This document shows positions 35,647-43,605 of a DNA stretch of 43,914 nucleotides, piece after piece; the stretch's first letter is position 1; every line of letters begins with the position of its first letter. The position numbers and the translations under genes are program-made. This DNA is from Actinomycetes bacterium (GTDB taxonomy: Bacteria > Actinomycetota > Actinomycetes > Mycobacteriales > Mycobacteriaceae), in contig JAEWRC010000235.1 of the NCBI GenBank assembly GCA_023460175.1, positions 1 through 43,914 of the forward strand. Reading direction: 5' to 3'. The notes under the pieces were generated by a model that searched no databases, was not told where the DNA came from, and saw only the letters and a program-made list of their open reading frames with translations.

Positions 35647-36159
35647 CTAGCCCACGCCCCGGCTGAGCCAGCTGACCTCGGCGCCGTCGCCGCCGTTGCG
35701 GAAGTCCTCGAGGGACTCGTCCCACGCGGTGCCCAGCACCGTGTCCAGTTCGGCGGCCAGGGTGTCGGCACCGGCGGCCATCAGGGCGCGCAGCCGCATC
35801 TCGCCGACGATGGTGTCGCCGTTGGCGCTCATCGCGCCGCTCCACAGGCCGAGTTGCGGGGTGTGGCAGAAGCGCTGCCCGTCGACACCCTCGCTGGGAT
35901 CCTCGGTGACCTCGAAGCGCAGCACCGACCAGGAGCGCAGGGCGTTGGCCAACTCCGCGCCGGTGCCCACGGGGCCCACCCAGTTGGTGACCGCGCGCAG
36001 CTGTCCGGGCATCGCCGGCTGCGGCGTCCAGGTCAGCTTCGCCCTGGCATTCAGGGTCGACGAAAGAGCCCACTCCACGTGTGGGCATACCGCCGCGGGT
36101 GAGGCGTGGATGTAGACCACGCCTGTAGTCGCGTCGGCAAATTGGTTCGACGCACGCAT
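35647..36159 (-). CDS. DUF3145-family protein
   Basis: A 170-residue protein matching DUF3145 (Rv2256c-like), with GVVYIHASPAAVCPHVEWAL, WTPQPAMPGQLRA and the C-terminal WDESLEDFRNGGDGAEVSWL. It is conserved in Actinobacteria without an established function. The start MRASNQF was chosen because an AAGGAG site lies 8 nt upstream. The family fold probably forms a small alpha/beta domain. It is convergent with the HicB-like gene, 21 bp apart. Confidence 0.85.
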   Translation of the reverse strand: MRASNQFADATTGVVYIHASPAAVCPHVEWALSSTLNARAKLTWTPQPAMPGQLRAVTNWVGPVGTGAELANALRSWSVLRFEVTEDPSEGVDGQRFCHTPQLGLWSGAMSANGDTIVGEMRLRALMAAGADTLAAELDTVLGTAWDESLEDFRNGGDGAEVSWLSRGVG

Positions 36160-36251
36160 TGGCTGCTCCTTCAGTTCGACGAGGGACGTCTTCCCCAACG
36201 GCCTCGGTGAACCAACGAGCATCACAAGTTTGTGTGTCGCGCGTGTCTATT

Positions 36252-36267
36252 GTGCCCTGTGTGGCAC
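36252..36267 (-). terminator. weak hairpin downstream of beta-lactamase-like gene
   Basis: GTGCC (36252-36256) and GGCAC (36263-36267) form a 5-bp stem with a 6-nt loop. It lies 9 nt after the stop of the minus-strand gene and before the DUF3145 promoter zone. There is no U tract. The evidence is weak. Confidence 0.3.
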
Positions 36268-36275
36268 GTGTTGCG

Positions 36276-37100
36276 CTAGTGTGCCCCGAATTCTCTCAGG
36301 ACTTCGTCAGAGATCGCCGGCCACAGCGGGTACGCCCACTCCCCGAAATTGCGGTTCGTCAACACCACGAAAGCCAGCTGCGCAGCCGGATCGGCCCAGA
36401 TGAACGTGCCTGACTGACCGAAATGGCCGAACGTGGCGGGCGAGTTCGCCGAGCCCGTCCAGTGCGGCGACTTCTCCCCGCGCAGCTCGAAACCGAGACC
36501 CCAATCGTTAGGTCGCTGTGACCCGAAACCGGGCAACACGCCCGAAAGTCCGGGGAATTGCACGGCGATCGCGTCGGCGTGCATCGGCGCCGACACCACC
36601 CGCGGGACAAGCAGGTCGCCAGCGAACGCCGCCAGGTCGGCCACCGTCGAGGTCCCGCCGAACCCCGCCTCGGCCGCGCCGCCGGGCAGTGTCGACGCGG
36701 TCATCCCGAGCGGGGCGAAGACCGCCTCGGCCAGATAGCGACCGAACTCGATGCCGGCGGCGGCCTCGACCGTCTCGGCTACGATCTTGAATCCGTAATT
36801 GGAGTAGATGCGACGGGCACCGGGCTTGGCCAACACCGACTCGTCGTGCATCGTGTACCCGGCGGCGTGCGCCAGCAGATGCCGCACGGTCGAGCCCGGC
36901 GGACCGGCGGCGGTGTCGAGGTCGACGGCACCCTCCTCGACGGCCACCTGCACGGCACGCGCGGCCAGCGGCTTGGTCACCGAGGCCAGCGCGAACGACG
37001 CGGTGGTGTCGCCGTGGCTGGCCAATATTCCGGACGGTCCGACCACCGCGGCCGAAACCGCCGACACCGGCCAATCATCGAGAACTTCGAGTGCACCCAT
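36276..37100 (-). CDS. beta-lactamase-like serine hydrolase (class C / EstB type)
   Basis: A 274-residue protein with the nucleophile tetrad S40-V-T-K43 in LASVTKPLAAR, YSNYG (Tyr-x-Asn) near residue 126 and a C-terminal GHFGQSG (the HxG element). This is the beta-lactamase/D-Ala-D-Ala carboxypeptidase fold. No signal peptide is seen, so it is probably a cytosolic esterase or peptidase rather than a true resistance enzyme. The counterpart is Rv2257c. The methyltransferase gene ends 25 bp upstream of it, so the two may be one operon. Confidence 0.88.
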   Translation of the reverse strand: MGALEVLDDWPVSAVSAAVVGPSGILASHGDTTASFALASVTKPLAARAVQVAVEEGAVDLDTAAGPPGSTVRHLLAHAAGYTMHDESVLAKPGARRIYSNYGFKIVAETVEAAAGIEFGRYLAEAVFAPLGMTASTLPGGAAEAGFGGTSTVADLAAFAGDLLVPRVVSAPMHADAIAVQFPGLSGVLPGFGSQRPNDWGLGFELRGEKSPHWTGSANSPATFGHFGQSGTFIWADPAAQLAFVVLTNRNFGEWAYPLWPAISDEVLREFGAH

Positions 37101-37125
37101 CGGCCGCGAGCCTAGCCATTGCGAG

Positions 37126-38208
37126 CTACTTTCGGGCGACGAAGTAACTGTTGAACGGATCAGTGTCCACGTCACAGACGCTCACATCGGCAAATCCGGC
37201 GTCCGCGAGCATCGAGGTTGCCAGTTGTTCCCCCCACATGGTGCCCAGTCCGGCGCCGTCGGCCGACAGCGAAACGGTCATGCAGTGCATGGTCGAGATC
37301 GTGTAGAACAGCGACGCCCACGGCACGTCGATGTTGTCCTGCAGGTTGCTGGACGCCTTGATGTCGACCATCAGAAACGTGCCGCCGGGCCGCAGGGCCC
37401 GAAAGACGTTGGCCAGCACAGCCGTCGGGTTGACCTGGTCGTGGACGGTATCGAACGCGGTGATCAGGTCGAATCGGTCCTCGATGTCGAGCAGGGCCAC
37501 GTCCTGGGTGACAAATGCCGCATTGTCCAGGCCCAGCGCTGCCGCCTCGGCGGTCGCGGTGCCCAACGCCTGCGCGGAGAAATCAAATCCGGTGAAGTGG
37601 CTGTCCGGATACGCCTGCGCCATCAGGTTGACGGCGTGCCCGCTGCCGCAACCGACGTCGGCGACCTCGATACCCGCCTGCAGCCGCCCGGGCAGGCCGT
37701 CGGCCAGCGGCAGGATGCCGTCGATCAGGGCGGCGTCGAAAACTCCCCCGCTCTCCTCGGCCATGATCGCGTGGAAGCGCGGGAACTCGGTATAAGGCAG
37801 ACCACCGCCGCGCCGGAAGCATTCGACGATCTTCTGCTCGACCTCACCGAAGATGCCGATGTACTGGGCCAGCTTGGCAATGTTGTCGGGCCCGCCCGAC
37901 CGGGCCAGCGCGGGCACATGCTGGGGTGGCAACTCGTAGGCGCCGGATTCCGGGTGGTAGTCGACGATGCGGGCGCTGACGATCCCGCCGAGCCACTCAC
38001 GGACGTAACGCTCGTCGAGCCCGGCCGCATCGGCGATCTGGGTGCTGGTCGCTGCCGGGAGTTCCGCCAGTACGTCGAACAGCCCGGTCTGGTGACCGAT
38101 GCTGCACAACAGAGCCACCGCGGCATCGTTGACGATGCCGATCATCCGCTCGCCGAAGGCTTCCGCGTGCGCGGCGTCGTCGGTGCGTCGTGTTTCTAAC
38201 GTTGTCAT
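37126..38208 (-). CDS. SAM-dependent methyltransferase (Rv2258c-like)
   Basis: A 360-residue two-domain methyltransferase. The N-terminal domain (residues 1-140) is a winged helix-type dimerisation module (GLDERYVREWLGGIVSARIV). The catalytic domain has motif I EVADVGCGSGHAVNLMAQAY, FDLITAFDTVHDQVNPT and RPGGTFLMVDIKASSN. Rv2258c was studied structurally and its natural substrate is unsettled. The start MTTLETRRTDD was chosen because longer frames enter the repeat-bearing promoter. The direct repeats just upstream may bind the LuxR regulator whose gene ends 90 bp away. Confidence 0.9.
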   Translation of the reverse strand: MTTLETRRTDDAAHAEAFGERMIGIVNDAAVALLCSIGHQTGLFDVLAELPAATSTQIADAAGLDERYVREWLGGIVSARIVDYHPESGAYELPPQHVPALARSGGPDNIAKLAQYIGIFGEVEQKIVECFRRGGGLPYTEFPRFHAIMAEESGGVFDAALIDGILPLADGLPGRLQAGIEVADVGCGSGHAVNLMAQAYPDSHFTGFDFSAQALGTATAEAAALGLDNAAFVTQDVALLDIEDRFDLITAFDTVHDQVNPTAVLANVFRALRPGGTFLMVDIKASSNLQDNIDVPWASLFYTISTMHCMTVSLSADGAGLGTMWGEQLATSMLADAGFADVSVCDVDTDPFNSYFVARK

Positions 38209-38249
38209 GGTCAGCAAATTTAGGACTGTCGACGGGGCGGCCACATCGG

Positions 38250-38293
38250 GCAAATGATGCGTTCAACCGGGCGGGTCCGTGGTGCAAATGATG
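38250..38293 (-). promoter_or_regulatory. paired direct repeats in methyltransferase promoter
   Basis: GCAAATGATG occurs at 38250-38259 and again at 38284-38293 in the same orientation. On the minus strand each reads CATCATTTGC. They fill the 89-bp gap between the LuxR gene stop and the methyltransferase start. The 34-bp centre-to-centre spacing is close to three helical turns, as for two LuxR-type sites. A shared regulator is inferred. Confidence 0.4.
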
Positions 38294-38297
38294 TAGG

Positions 38298-39848
38298 TCA
38301 GTCCTGGCGTACCTGCGCGACACCGTGTTGGAAGGCCCAGTTGGCCGCGGCGGTTCGGGTGGATACGCCGAGTTTGACGTAGATGTTGGCCAGGTGGCGG
38401 CCGATCGTCTTCTCGCTGAGGTGCAGCGCGGCGGCCACCTGCCGGTTCGTCGCACCGCGGGCGATGTGGCTCAACACGTCGAGTTCGCGTCGGGTCAATC
38501 GATGCGACGAGGGCCCCTCGACTCCGCTCGGTGCGGTACCGAGCGAGACGTGGATGGCTTCAGCGGTCGCGACGTCGGCGGCGGCGGCCTCGTCGTCACC
38601 GAGCCCGCGATGAGCCAGGGCCATCCATTGGTAGACCTCGGCGATCTCATAGCGCGATTGCTGAGCCCGGTAGGCGCGCAAGGCCTCCTGCAGCGAGGTC
38701 AACGCGGGCCCGAACGCGCCGGTGCGCACGTGCACGGCTCCGCGCGCGTGCGCAGCCCAGGCCAGAAAACCCGGAGTCCCGAAATCGGCTGCGATGGATT
38801 CCAGTTCGCGGCAACAACTCTCGGCCTGTTCGACGGCGTCGCGGCTCAGTGCGATCTCCACCGCGGCGCGCAACAGTCGCGGCCGGGCCAGCCGATCGCC
38901 GCCCGCCAGCGCCGGCAGGATCGAGGCCCACGCCCCCTGCGAATCGCCCCGGCACCACAGCAGCAGCGCCGCACCGGGCTGTGGGTCCATCCCCAAGGAG
39001 CGGGCTTGGGTAAACGCCGCGGAGGCATCGTCGAGGTCGCCGAGTAGGCGACGCATCTCCCCCAGTTGGTAGTAGCCCTCGGCCGCCGCCCACGAGTTGA
39101 CCTCCATCAGGGCGCGACTGGCCTGCTCCAGATCCCGTTCCACGCTTCGGAAATCGTCGGTGGCAGCCCGCACTTGCAGTCGGTGGACATCGCACACCCC
39201 GCCGTAGGGCACCGATCCGGACAGGCCGCACCATTGCTCCATCGAGTTCGTCCACGCGCGCATCCGCGGCATGTCGGCCAGCTTGAAACAGTGGTGCAGC
39301 ACCAGGCAGTAGATGTCGCCGGCCCATTCGATCGGCACCTGATCGGCCAACAGCGGCAGGATCCCCTCATCGATCAGCGCGTAACCCTCGGCCGTGCGGG
39401 CGTGCAGGATGGCTTCCAGGCCCGCGGCGATCAGCGCGAGTGCGCCGATCGCCGGCGCGTCCAGCCGCCGACTGCGTTCCTGCAGCAGGTTGACCTGCAC
39501 CGCCAGCGCTTCGAAATCTTCCGACAGGGCGGCGACAATGGTGTCCAGGTACGTCAAATAGCCGTGCACCGTGCACTCTTCGACGCTGTCGAGCAGTCGA
39601 CGGGACCGCCCCATCCAACCTTGGCCGATGTTCACGTCGCCGCGGATCAGCCAGGCCAGCGCCAGCTCATTGGCCTTCATCGCGGCGGCGGTGGGATCGG
39701 TTCGGGTGAGTTCGACATAGACGTGCTCGGCGGCGCGGATGGCCTCCTTGATGTGGCCCTGCCGCCACGCCGCGAAGGCGAATGCGTCCAAGTCGTCGAC
39801 ACTCAGGGGTTTCACGGTCCGCGCACGCTCGTAGGCTTCGTAGCTCAA
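38298..39848 (-). CDS. LuxR-family regulator with TPR-like N-terminal region (5' end probably frameshifted)
   Basis: A 516-residue protein as read. Residues 20-420 are tandem helical TPR-like repeats (DLDAFAFAAWRQGHIKEAIR and further units). Residues 445-515 hold a LuxR helix-turn-helix: LTRRELDVLSHIARGATNRQ, then TIGRHLANIYVKLGVSTRTA. The only in-frame start is the TTG at 39848. In another frame a GTG at 39916 gives VLAEPLTDLLSAARAAHAR before a stop, exactly the missing N-terminal helix. A one-base loss near 39857-39865 would explain this. It may regulate the downstream methyltransferase. No M. tuberculosis counterpart at this spot is known to me. Confidence 0.82.
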   Translation of the reverse strand: MSYEAYERARTVKPLSVDDLDAFAFAAWRQGHIKEAIRAAEHVYVELTRTDPTAAAMKANELALAWLIRGDVNIGQGWMGRSRRLLDSVEECTVHGYLTYLDTIVAALSEDFEALAVQVNLLQERSRRLDAPAIGALALIAAGLEAILHARTAEGYALIDEGILPLLADQVPIEWAGDIYCLVLHHCFKLADMPRMRAWTNSMEQWCGLSGSVPYGGVCDVHRLQVRAATDDFRSVERDLEQASRALMEVNSWAAAEGYYQLGEMRRLLGDLDDASAAFTQARSLGMDPQPGAALLLWCRGDSQGAWASILPALAGGDRLARPRLLRAAVEIALSRDAVEQAESCCRELESIAADFGTPGFLAWAAHARGAVHVRTGAFGPALTSLQEALRAYRAQQSRYEIAEVYQWMALAHRGLGDDEAAAADVATAEAIHVSLGTAPSGVEGPSSHRLTRRELDVLSHIARGATNRQVAAALHLSEKTIGRHLANIYVKLGVSTRTAAANWAFQHGVAQVRQD

Positions 39849-40033
39849 ACGCCAGTCCGCCGCGCATGGGCTGCGCGGGCGGCGGACAACAGATCGGTCA
39901 AGGGCTCAGCCAACACCAGCTCTTACCGTAAACCTTCCCGGCTTCTACGGCGAGTGTCGCAAGTTCTCCGACGGTGACGGGCCCGCGTTTCGGTCGGGAT
40001 GAACCCCACGACACAAACCATTAGGTTGGGGGC

Positions 40034-41122
40034 ATGAGTCAGACAGTGCGCGGAGTGATTTCCAGGAAGAAGGGCGAGCCGGTGGAGCTCGTCGACATCG
40101 TCATCCCCGACCCGGGTCCCGGGGAGGTGGTCGTCGACATCATCGCCTGCGGGGTCTGCCACACCGACCTGACCTACCGCGAAGGCGGCATCAACGACGA
40201 ATACCCCTTCCTGCTCGGCCACGAAGCCGCCGGCACCGTCGAAGCCATCGGCGACGACGTCACCAACGTCGCCGTCGGTGACTTCGTCATCCTCAACTGG
40301 CGCGCAGTCTGCGGACAATGCCGCGCCTGCAAACGCGGCCGCCCCCACCTGTGTTTCGACACCCACAACGCCACCCAGAAAATGACCCTGACCGACGGCA
40401 CCGAACTGACCCCGGCGCTGGGCATCGGGGCCTTCGCCGACAAAACCCTGGTCCATGAAGGCCAATGCACCAAGGTCGACTCCGGCGCCGACCCCGCCGT
40501 GGCCGGCCTGCTGGGCTGCGGCGTGATGGCCGGCGTCGGCGCCGCCATCAACACCGGCAACGTCAGCCGCGACGACACCGTGGCCGTCATCGGCTGCGGC
40601 GGCGTCGGCGATGCCGCCATCGCCGGAGCCGCCCTCGTCGGCGCCAAACGCATCATCGCCGTCGACACCGACAACAAAAAACTCGACTGGGCCCGCGACT
40701 TCGGCGCCACCCACACCATCAACGCCAAAGAACTCGACCCCATCGAAACCATCCAGGACCTCACCGACGGTCACGGCGCCGACGTCGTCATCGACGCCGT
40801 CGGGCGCCCCGAAACCTGGAAACAAGCCTTCTACGCCCGCGACCTGGCCGGCACCGTCGTCCTCGTCGGCGTCCCCACCCCCGACATGACCCTCGAAATG
40901 CCCCTGGTCGACTTCTTCTCCCGCGGCGGAGCCCTCAAATCCTCCTGGTACGGCGACTGCCTCCCCGAACGCGACTTCCCTACCCTGATCGACCTCTACC
41001 AACAAGGCCGCCTGCCCCTCGACAAATTCGTCACCGAACGCATCACCCTCGACCAAGTCGAAGACGCCTTCCACAAAATGCACGGCGGCGAAGTCCTGCG
41101 GTCGGTGGTGGTGTTGAAATGA
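40034..41122 (+). CDS. mscR: mycothiol-dependent formaldehyde dehydrogenase / S-nitrosomycothiol reductase MscR
   Basis: A 362-residue class III alcohol dehydrogenase. The catalytic zinc site is ACGVCHTD and GHEAAG. The structural zinc site is CGQCRACKRGRPHLC. The Rossmann motif is IGCGGVGDAAIAGA. It oxidises S-hydroxymethyl-mycothiol (from formaldehyde) and reduces S-nitrosomycothiol. The counterpart is Rv2259. Codon use changes abruptly at about 40176: Lys becomes AAA and Glu GAA, with strong C-richness, and it reverts near 41095. The stop overlaps the metallo-hydrolase start (ATGA). Confidence 0.94.
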   Translation: MSQTVRGVISRKKGEPVELVDIVIPDPGPGEVVVDIIACGVCHTDLTYREGGINDEYPFLLGHEAAGTVEAIGDDVTNVAVGDFVILNWRAVCGQCRACKRGRPHLCFDTHNATQKMTLTDGTELTPALGIGAFADKTLVHEGQCTKVDSGADPAVAGLLGCGVMAGVGAAINTGNVSRDDTVAVIGCGGVGDAAIAGAALVGAKRIIAVDTDNKKLDWARDFGATHTINAKELDPIETIQDLTDGHGADVVIDAVGRPETWKQAFYARDLAGTVVLVGVPTPDMTLEMPLVDFFSRGGALKSSWYGDCLPERDFPTLIDLYQQGRLPLDKFVTERITLDQVEDAFHKMHGGEVLRSVVVLK

Positions 41123-41757
41123 GCTCCGACATGAACAAGGCCATCACCCGCGTGGTCACCAGCGGAACCTTCAGCCTCGACGGCGGCACCTGGGACGTCG
41201 ACAACAACATCTGGGTGGTCGGCGATGACAAGGACGTCGTCGTGTTCGACGCGGCCCACACCGCCGAGCCGATCATCGAGGCCGTCGACGGCCGCAACGT
41301 GGTCGCCGTGGTCTGCACGCACGGCCACAATGACCACATCACGGTCGCGCCGCAGCTCTCCGAGCAGCTCGACGCGCCGATCCTGCTGCATCCCGCCGAC
41401 GAGATGCTGTGGCGGATGACGCACCCGGACAAGGAATTCCGCACCGTCGAGGACAACCAGATCCTTCGTGCCGGCGGGATCGAACTACACGCGATCCACA
41501 CGCCCGGGCACTCGCCGGGCTCGGTGTGCTGGTACGCCCCGGATCTGGGTGCGGTGTTCTCCGGCGACACCCTGTTCCAGGGCGGGCCGGGCGCCACCGG
41601 GCGCTCGTTCTCGGACTTCCCCACCATCCTCGATTCCATCAAGGAGAAGCTGGGCAAGCTTCCGCACGACACCGTGGTCTACACCGGGCATGGTGACACC
41701 ACCCGCTACGGCGACGAGATCGTCAACTACGACGAGTGGGTGGCGCGGGGCCACTGA
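41119..41757 (+). CDS. metallo-beta-lactamase-fold hydrolase paired with MscR
   Basis: A 212-residue MBL-fold protein with the dinuclear zinc motif THGHNDH, a further His in HTPGHSPGS, the bridging Asp in FSGDTLF, and the terminal GHGDTT. It resembles glyoxalase II-type thioester hydrolases. Coupled translation with MscR suggests it hydrolyses S-formyl-mycothiol to formate, completing formaldehyde oxidation. That assignment is inference. The counterpart is Rv2260. An internal start at 41131 (MNKAIT) is possible. A short gap with a GAACC/GGTTC dyad separates it from the convergent small membrane gene. Confidence 0.9.
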   Translation: MSSDMNKAITRVVTSGTFSLDGGTWDVDNNIWVVGDDKDVVVFDAAHTAEPIIEAVDGRNVVAVVCTHGHNDHITVAPQLSEQLDAPILLHPADEMLWRMTHPDKEFRTVEDNQILRAGGIELHAIHTPGHSPGSVCWYAPDLGAVFSGDTLFQGGPGATGRSFSDFPTILDSIKEKLGKLPHDTVVYTGHGDTTRYGDEIVNYDEWVARGH

Positions 41758-41817
41758 GATCTGAACCTCAGGAGATCCGGACCTCAGGGTTCGAATCTCC
41801 CACCGCGGCGGTTCGTT

Positions 41818-42012
41818 TCAGGACGCGGCGGGTTGGCGGCGCTTCATCCAGAGCCCGGCCGTGATGTCGGCCAGGCCGTTGAGCAACAGCACGACGGCCA
41901 GCCACGGCAGCCAACCCGCCTCGAACTGCAGGGCAGCGAGGAACGCGACCCCGGCGGCGACGATCATCCCGACGCCGACCTTCAACAGAATGCCTGGTGT
42001 TTGACGTTTCAC
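41818..42012 (-). CDS. small two-helix membrane protein
   Basis: A 64-residue protein with basic termini and two hydrophobic helices (GVGMIVAAGVAFLAALQF and LPWLAVVLLLNGLADITAGL). It is very likely an inner-membrane protein with both ends inside. No family is recognised. The GTG start lies only 68 bp from the divergent LapA-like gene, so one short regulatory region serves both. Confidence 0.65.
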   Translation of the reverse strand: MKRQTPGILLKVGVGMIVAAGVAFLAALQFEAGWLPWLAVVLLLNGLADITAGLWMKRRQPAAS

Positions 42013-42080
42013 AGGCCGAAGTGTGTCACGACCCGGCGCCGGGGACTACCGTTGGCCACATCGCAACGTGGGAGGTCACC

Positions 42081-42320
42081 ATGCCGTCCGAGGACACCGC
42101 CGCACCATCGTCGGGGCGTGCGCGCAGGTTCGCCCTGCGGCACTGGTTCGCGCTGATCCTGGTCGTGCTGGCCGCGATCTTCATCGCCCAGAACCGCGAA
42201 CAGGTCAACATCCATGTGCTGTGGACCAGCTTCGCCGCCCCGGTGTGGTTCTTCTTCGCCGGGTTGTTGGTGGTCGGCATCCTGATCGGGCTGCTGCTGC
42301 GGCGGCGCCGACGAGGTTGA
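42081..42320 (+). CDS. LapA/DUF1049-domain membrane protein
   Basis: A 79-residue protein with a Ser/Ala/Arg N-terminus and two TM helices. The first ends in the family motif FIAQNREQVNIHVLW. The second is FAAPVWFFFAGLLVVGILIGLLL, followed by a basic RRRRRG tail. This is the LapA (DUF1049) layout of lipopolysaccharide-assembly-like proteins, which in Gram-positives have no defined role. It has an AGG-type ribosome site and ends 2 nt before the SABATH methyltransferase start, so it may be cotranscribed with it. Confidence 0.82.
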   Translation: MPSEDTAAPSSGRARRFALRHWFALILVVLAAIFIAQNREQVNIHVLWTSFAAPVWFFFAGLLVVGILIGLLLRRRRRG

Positions 42321-42322
42321 CC

Positions 42323-43414
42323 GTGCGCGAGTCGAGCATCGTGGTTCGACCGGAGTCGCCGGACAGCCCCAACTACACCGCGGCGGCTCGGCTGCAGGCC
42401 GCCGGATTGCAGTCCGCCATCGAACTTTTCGTCGATGCGGCCGGCGCGGTGCCGATCCCGCGGTACCCGCAGCCCATCGTGATCGCCGACTACGGCGCGT
42501 CCACCGGGCACAACGCGCTGCTGCCGGTGGCCGCCGCCATCACCGCGCTGCGGGGCCGGACCCGCAAGGAACATCCCATCCTGGTGGCGCACACCGATGT
42601 TCCCGACAACGACTTCACCGCGCTGTTCCAGACCCTGACCGACGACCCGGACAGTTATCTGCACAAGGACGCCGCGGTGTTCTGCTCGGCGGTGGGACGG
42701 TCCTTCTATCAGCAGCTGTTGCCGTCGCAGAGCGTGTCGCTGGGCTGGTCGTCGTGGGCCATGCACTGGCTCTCGAAAACCCCGGTGCCCGTTCCCGATC
42801 ACATCCTGCCCGCCCTCAGCGACGATGACCGCACCCGCGCCGCCTGCGAGCGGCAAGCCGCGCAGGACTGGCAGGAGTTCATCGCGTTCCGCGGTCGCGA
42901 ACTGGTCGGCGACGGCCGACTGGTGGTGCTCACCATGGGGGTCGACGAGGCCGGTAGACCGGGCCTGCTGCCCCTGGTCGACATCCTCTACGGCGCGCTC
43001 ACCCAACTGGTGGGCAGCGGACTGATCAGCGCCGAGGAGCTCCGGGCGATGGCGATCCCGATCGTTGGGCGCGGCGAGAAGGATTTCGCCGCGCCGTTCG
43101 CCCCGAAGGATCGGTTCGAGGGTCTGTCGATCGAGCAGGTGGAGGTCTTCGATGCCGAGGACCGGTACTTCCAGCAGTTCACCGTGGATAACGACGCGAA
43201 AGCCCTTGGCGCGAAATGGGCTTCGTTCCTGCGCGCCTCGGTGTTCGGCTGTCTGACCGCCGCGCTGGCCGGCGGCCACGACGATCCGCGGGCGGCCGAA
43301 CTGTGCGACCGGCTCGAACGCAGCATCGCCACGCAGGTCGCCGCCGCGCCCGCGCGGATACCGATGCCCTTGGCGAAGGTGGTGTTGCGCAAGCATCCGC
43401 GGACCCGGGACTAG
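42323..43414 (+). CDS. SABATH-family (salicylate/jasmonate-type) methyltransferase
   Basis: A 363-residue protein of the Methyltransf_7 family known mainly from plants. Landmarks are NYTAAARLQAAGLQSAIELF, the SAM motif IVIADYGASTGHNALLPV, HTDVPDNDFTALFQTL, and SVSLGWSSWAMHWLSKTP. Plant members methylate carboxyl groups of small acids such as salicylate, jasmonate and farnesoate. Bacterial ones are reported in mycobacteria and a few others. The substrate here is unknown. The GTG start follows the LapA-like stop by 2 nt. Confidence 0.85.
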   Translation: MRESSIVVRPESPDSPNYTAAARLQAAGLQSAIELFVDAAGAVPIPRYPQPIVIADYGASTGHNALLPVAAAITALRGRTRKEHPILVAHTDVPDNDFTALFQTLTDDPDSYLHKDAAVFCSAVGRSFYQQLLPSQSVSLGWSSWAMHWLSKTPVPVPDHILPALSDDDRTRAACERQAAQDWQEFIAFRGRELVGDGRLVVLTMGVDEAGRPGLLPLVDILYGALTQLVGSGLISAEELRAMAIPIVGRGEKDFAAPFAPKDRFEGLSIEQVEVFDAEDRYFQQFTVDNDAKALGAKWASFLRASVFGCLTAALAGGHDDPRAAELCDRLERSIATQVAAAPARIPMPLAKVVLRKHPRTRD

Positions 43415-43459
43415 CCCGAGGGAGCCGAGACCAGTTCCGGACGGCCTCTCGATCAGATG

Positions 43460-43479
43460 CCGTCACCTCCGGGTGACGG
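43460..43479. terminator. bidirectional hairpin between convergent genes
   Basis: CCGTCACC (43460-43467), loop TCCG, GGTGACGG (43472-43479) make a perfect 8-bp stem. It lies 45 bp after the SABATH gene stop and 126 bp after the stop of the convergent proline-rich gene. No U tract is present, as is common for mycobacterial terminators. The rest of 43415-43605 holds no gene. Confidence 0.55.
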
Positions 43480-43605
43480 ATATCCACAGGGCGCCCGGCG
43501 TGCGGTCCGCACCCGCACCAGGCTGTGCACAACTGTCAACACGGGGGGACGGGTTTCGATCGAGGGGCCGCGCGAAACAGGCAGCGAACCCTGGCCGAGG
43601 AGCGA

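Noticed and set aside
39923..41083. Long open frame on the minus strand covering mscR
   Set aside because: It is antisense to a clear MscR protein and its Gly/Val/Asp-rich low-complexity sequence reflects the C-rich bias of the real gene.
43478..43535. TATCCACAGG and CTGTGCACAAC as DnaA boxes or an origin
   Set aside because: Only two imperfect matches, no AT-rich unwinding region and no dnaA/dnaN context. They lie in an ordinary convergent gap.
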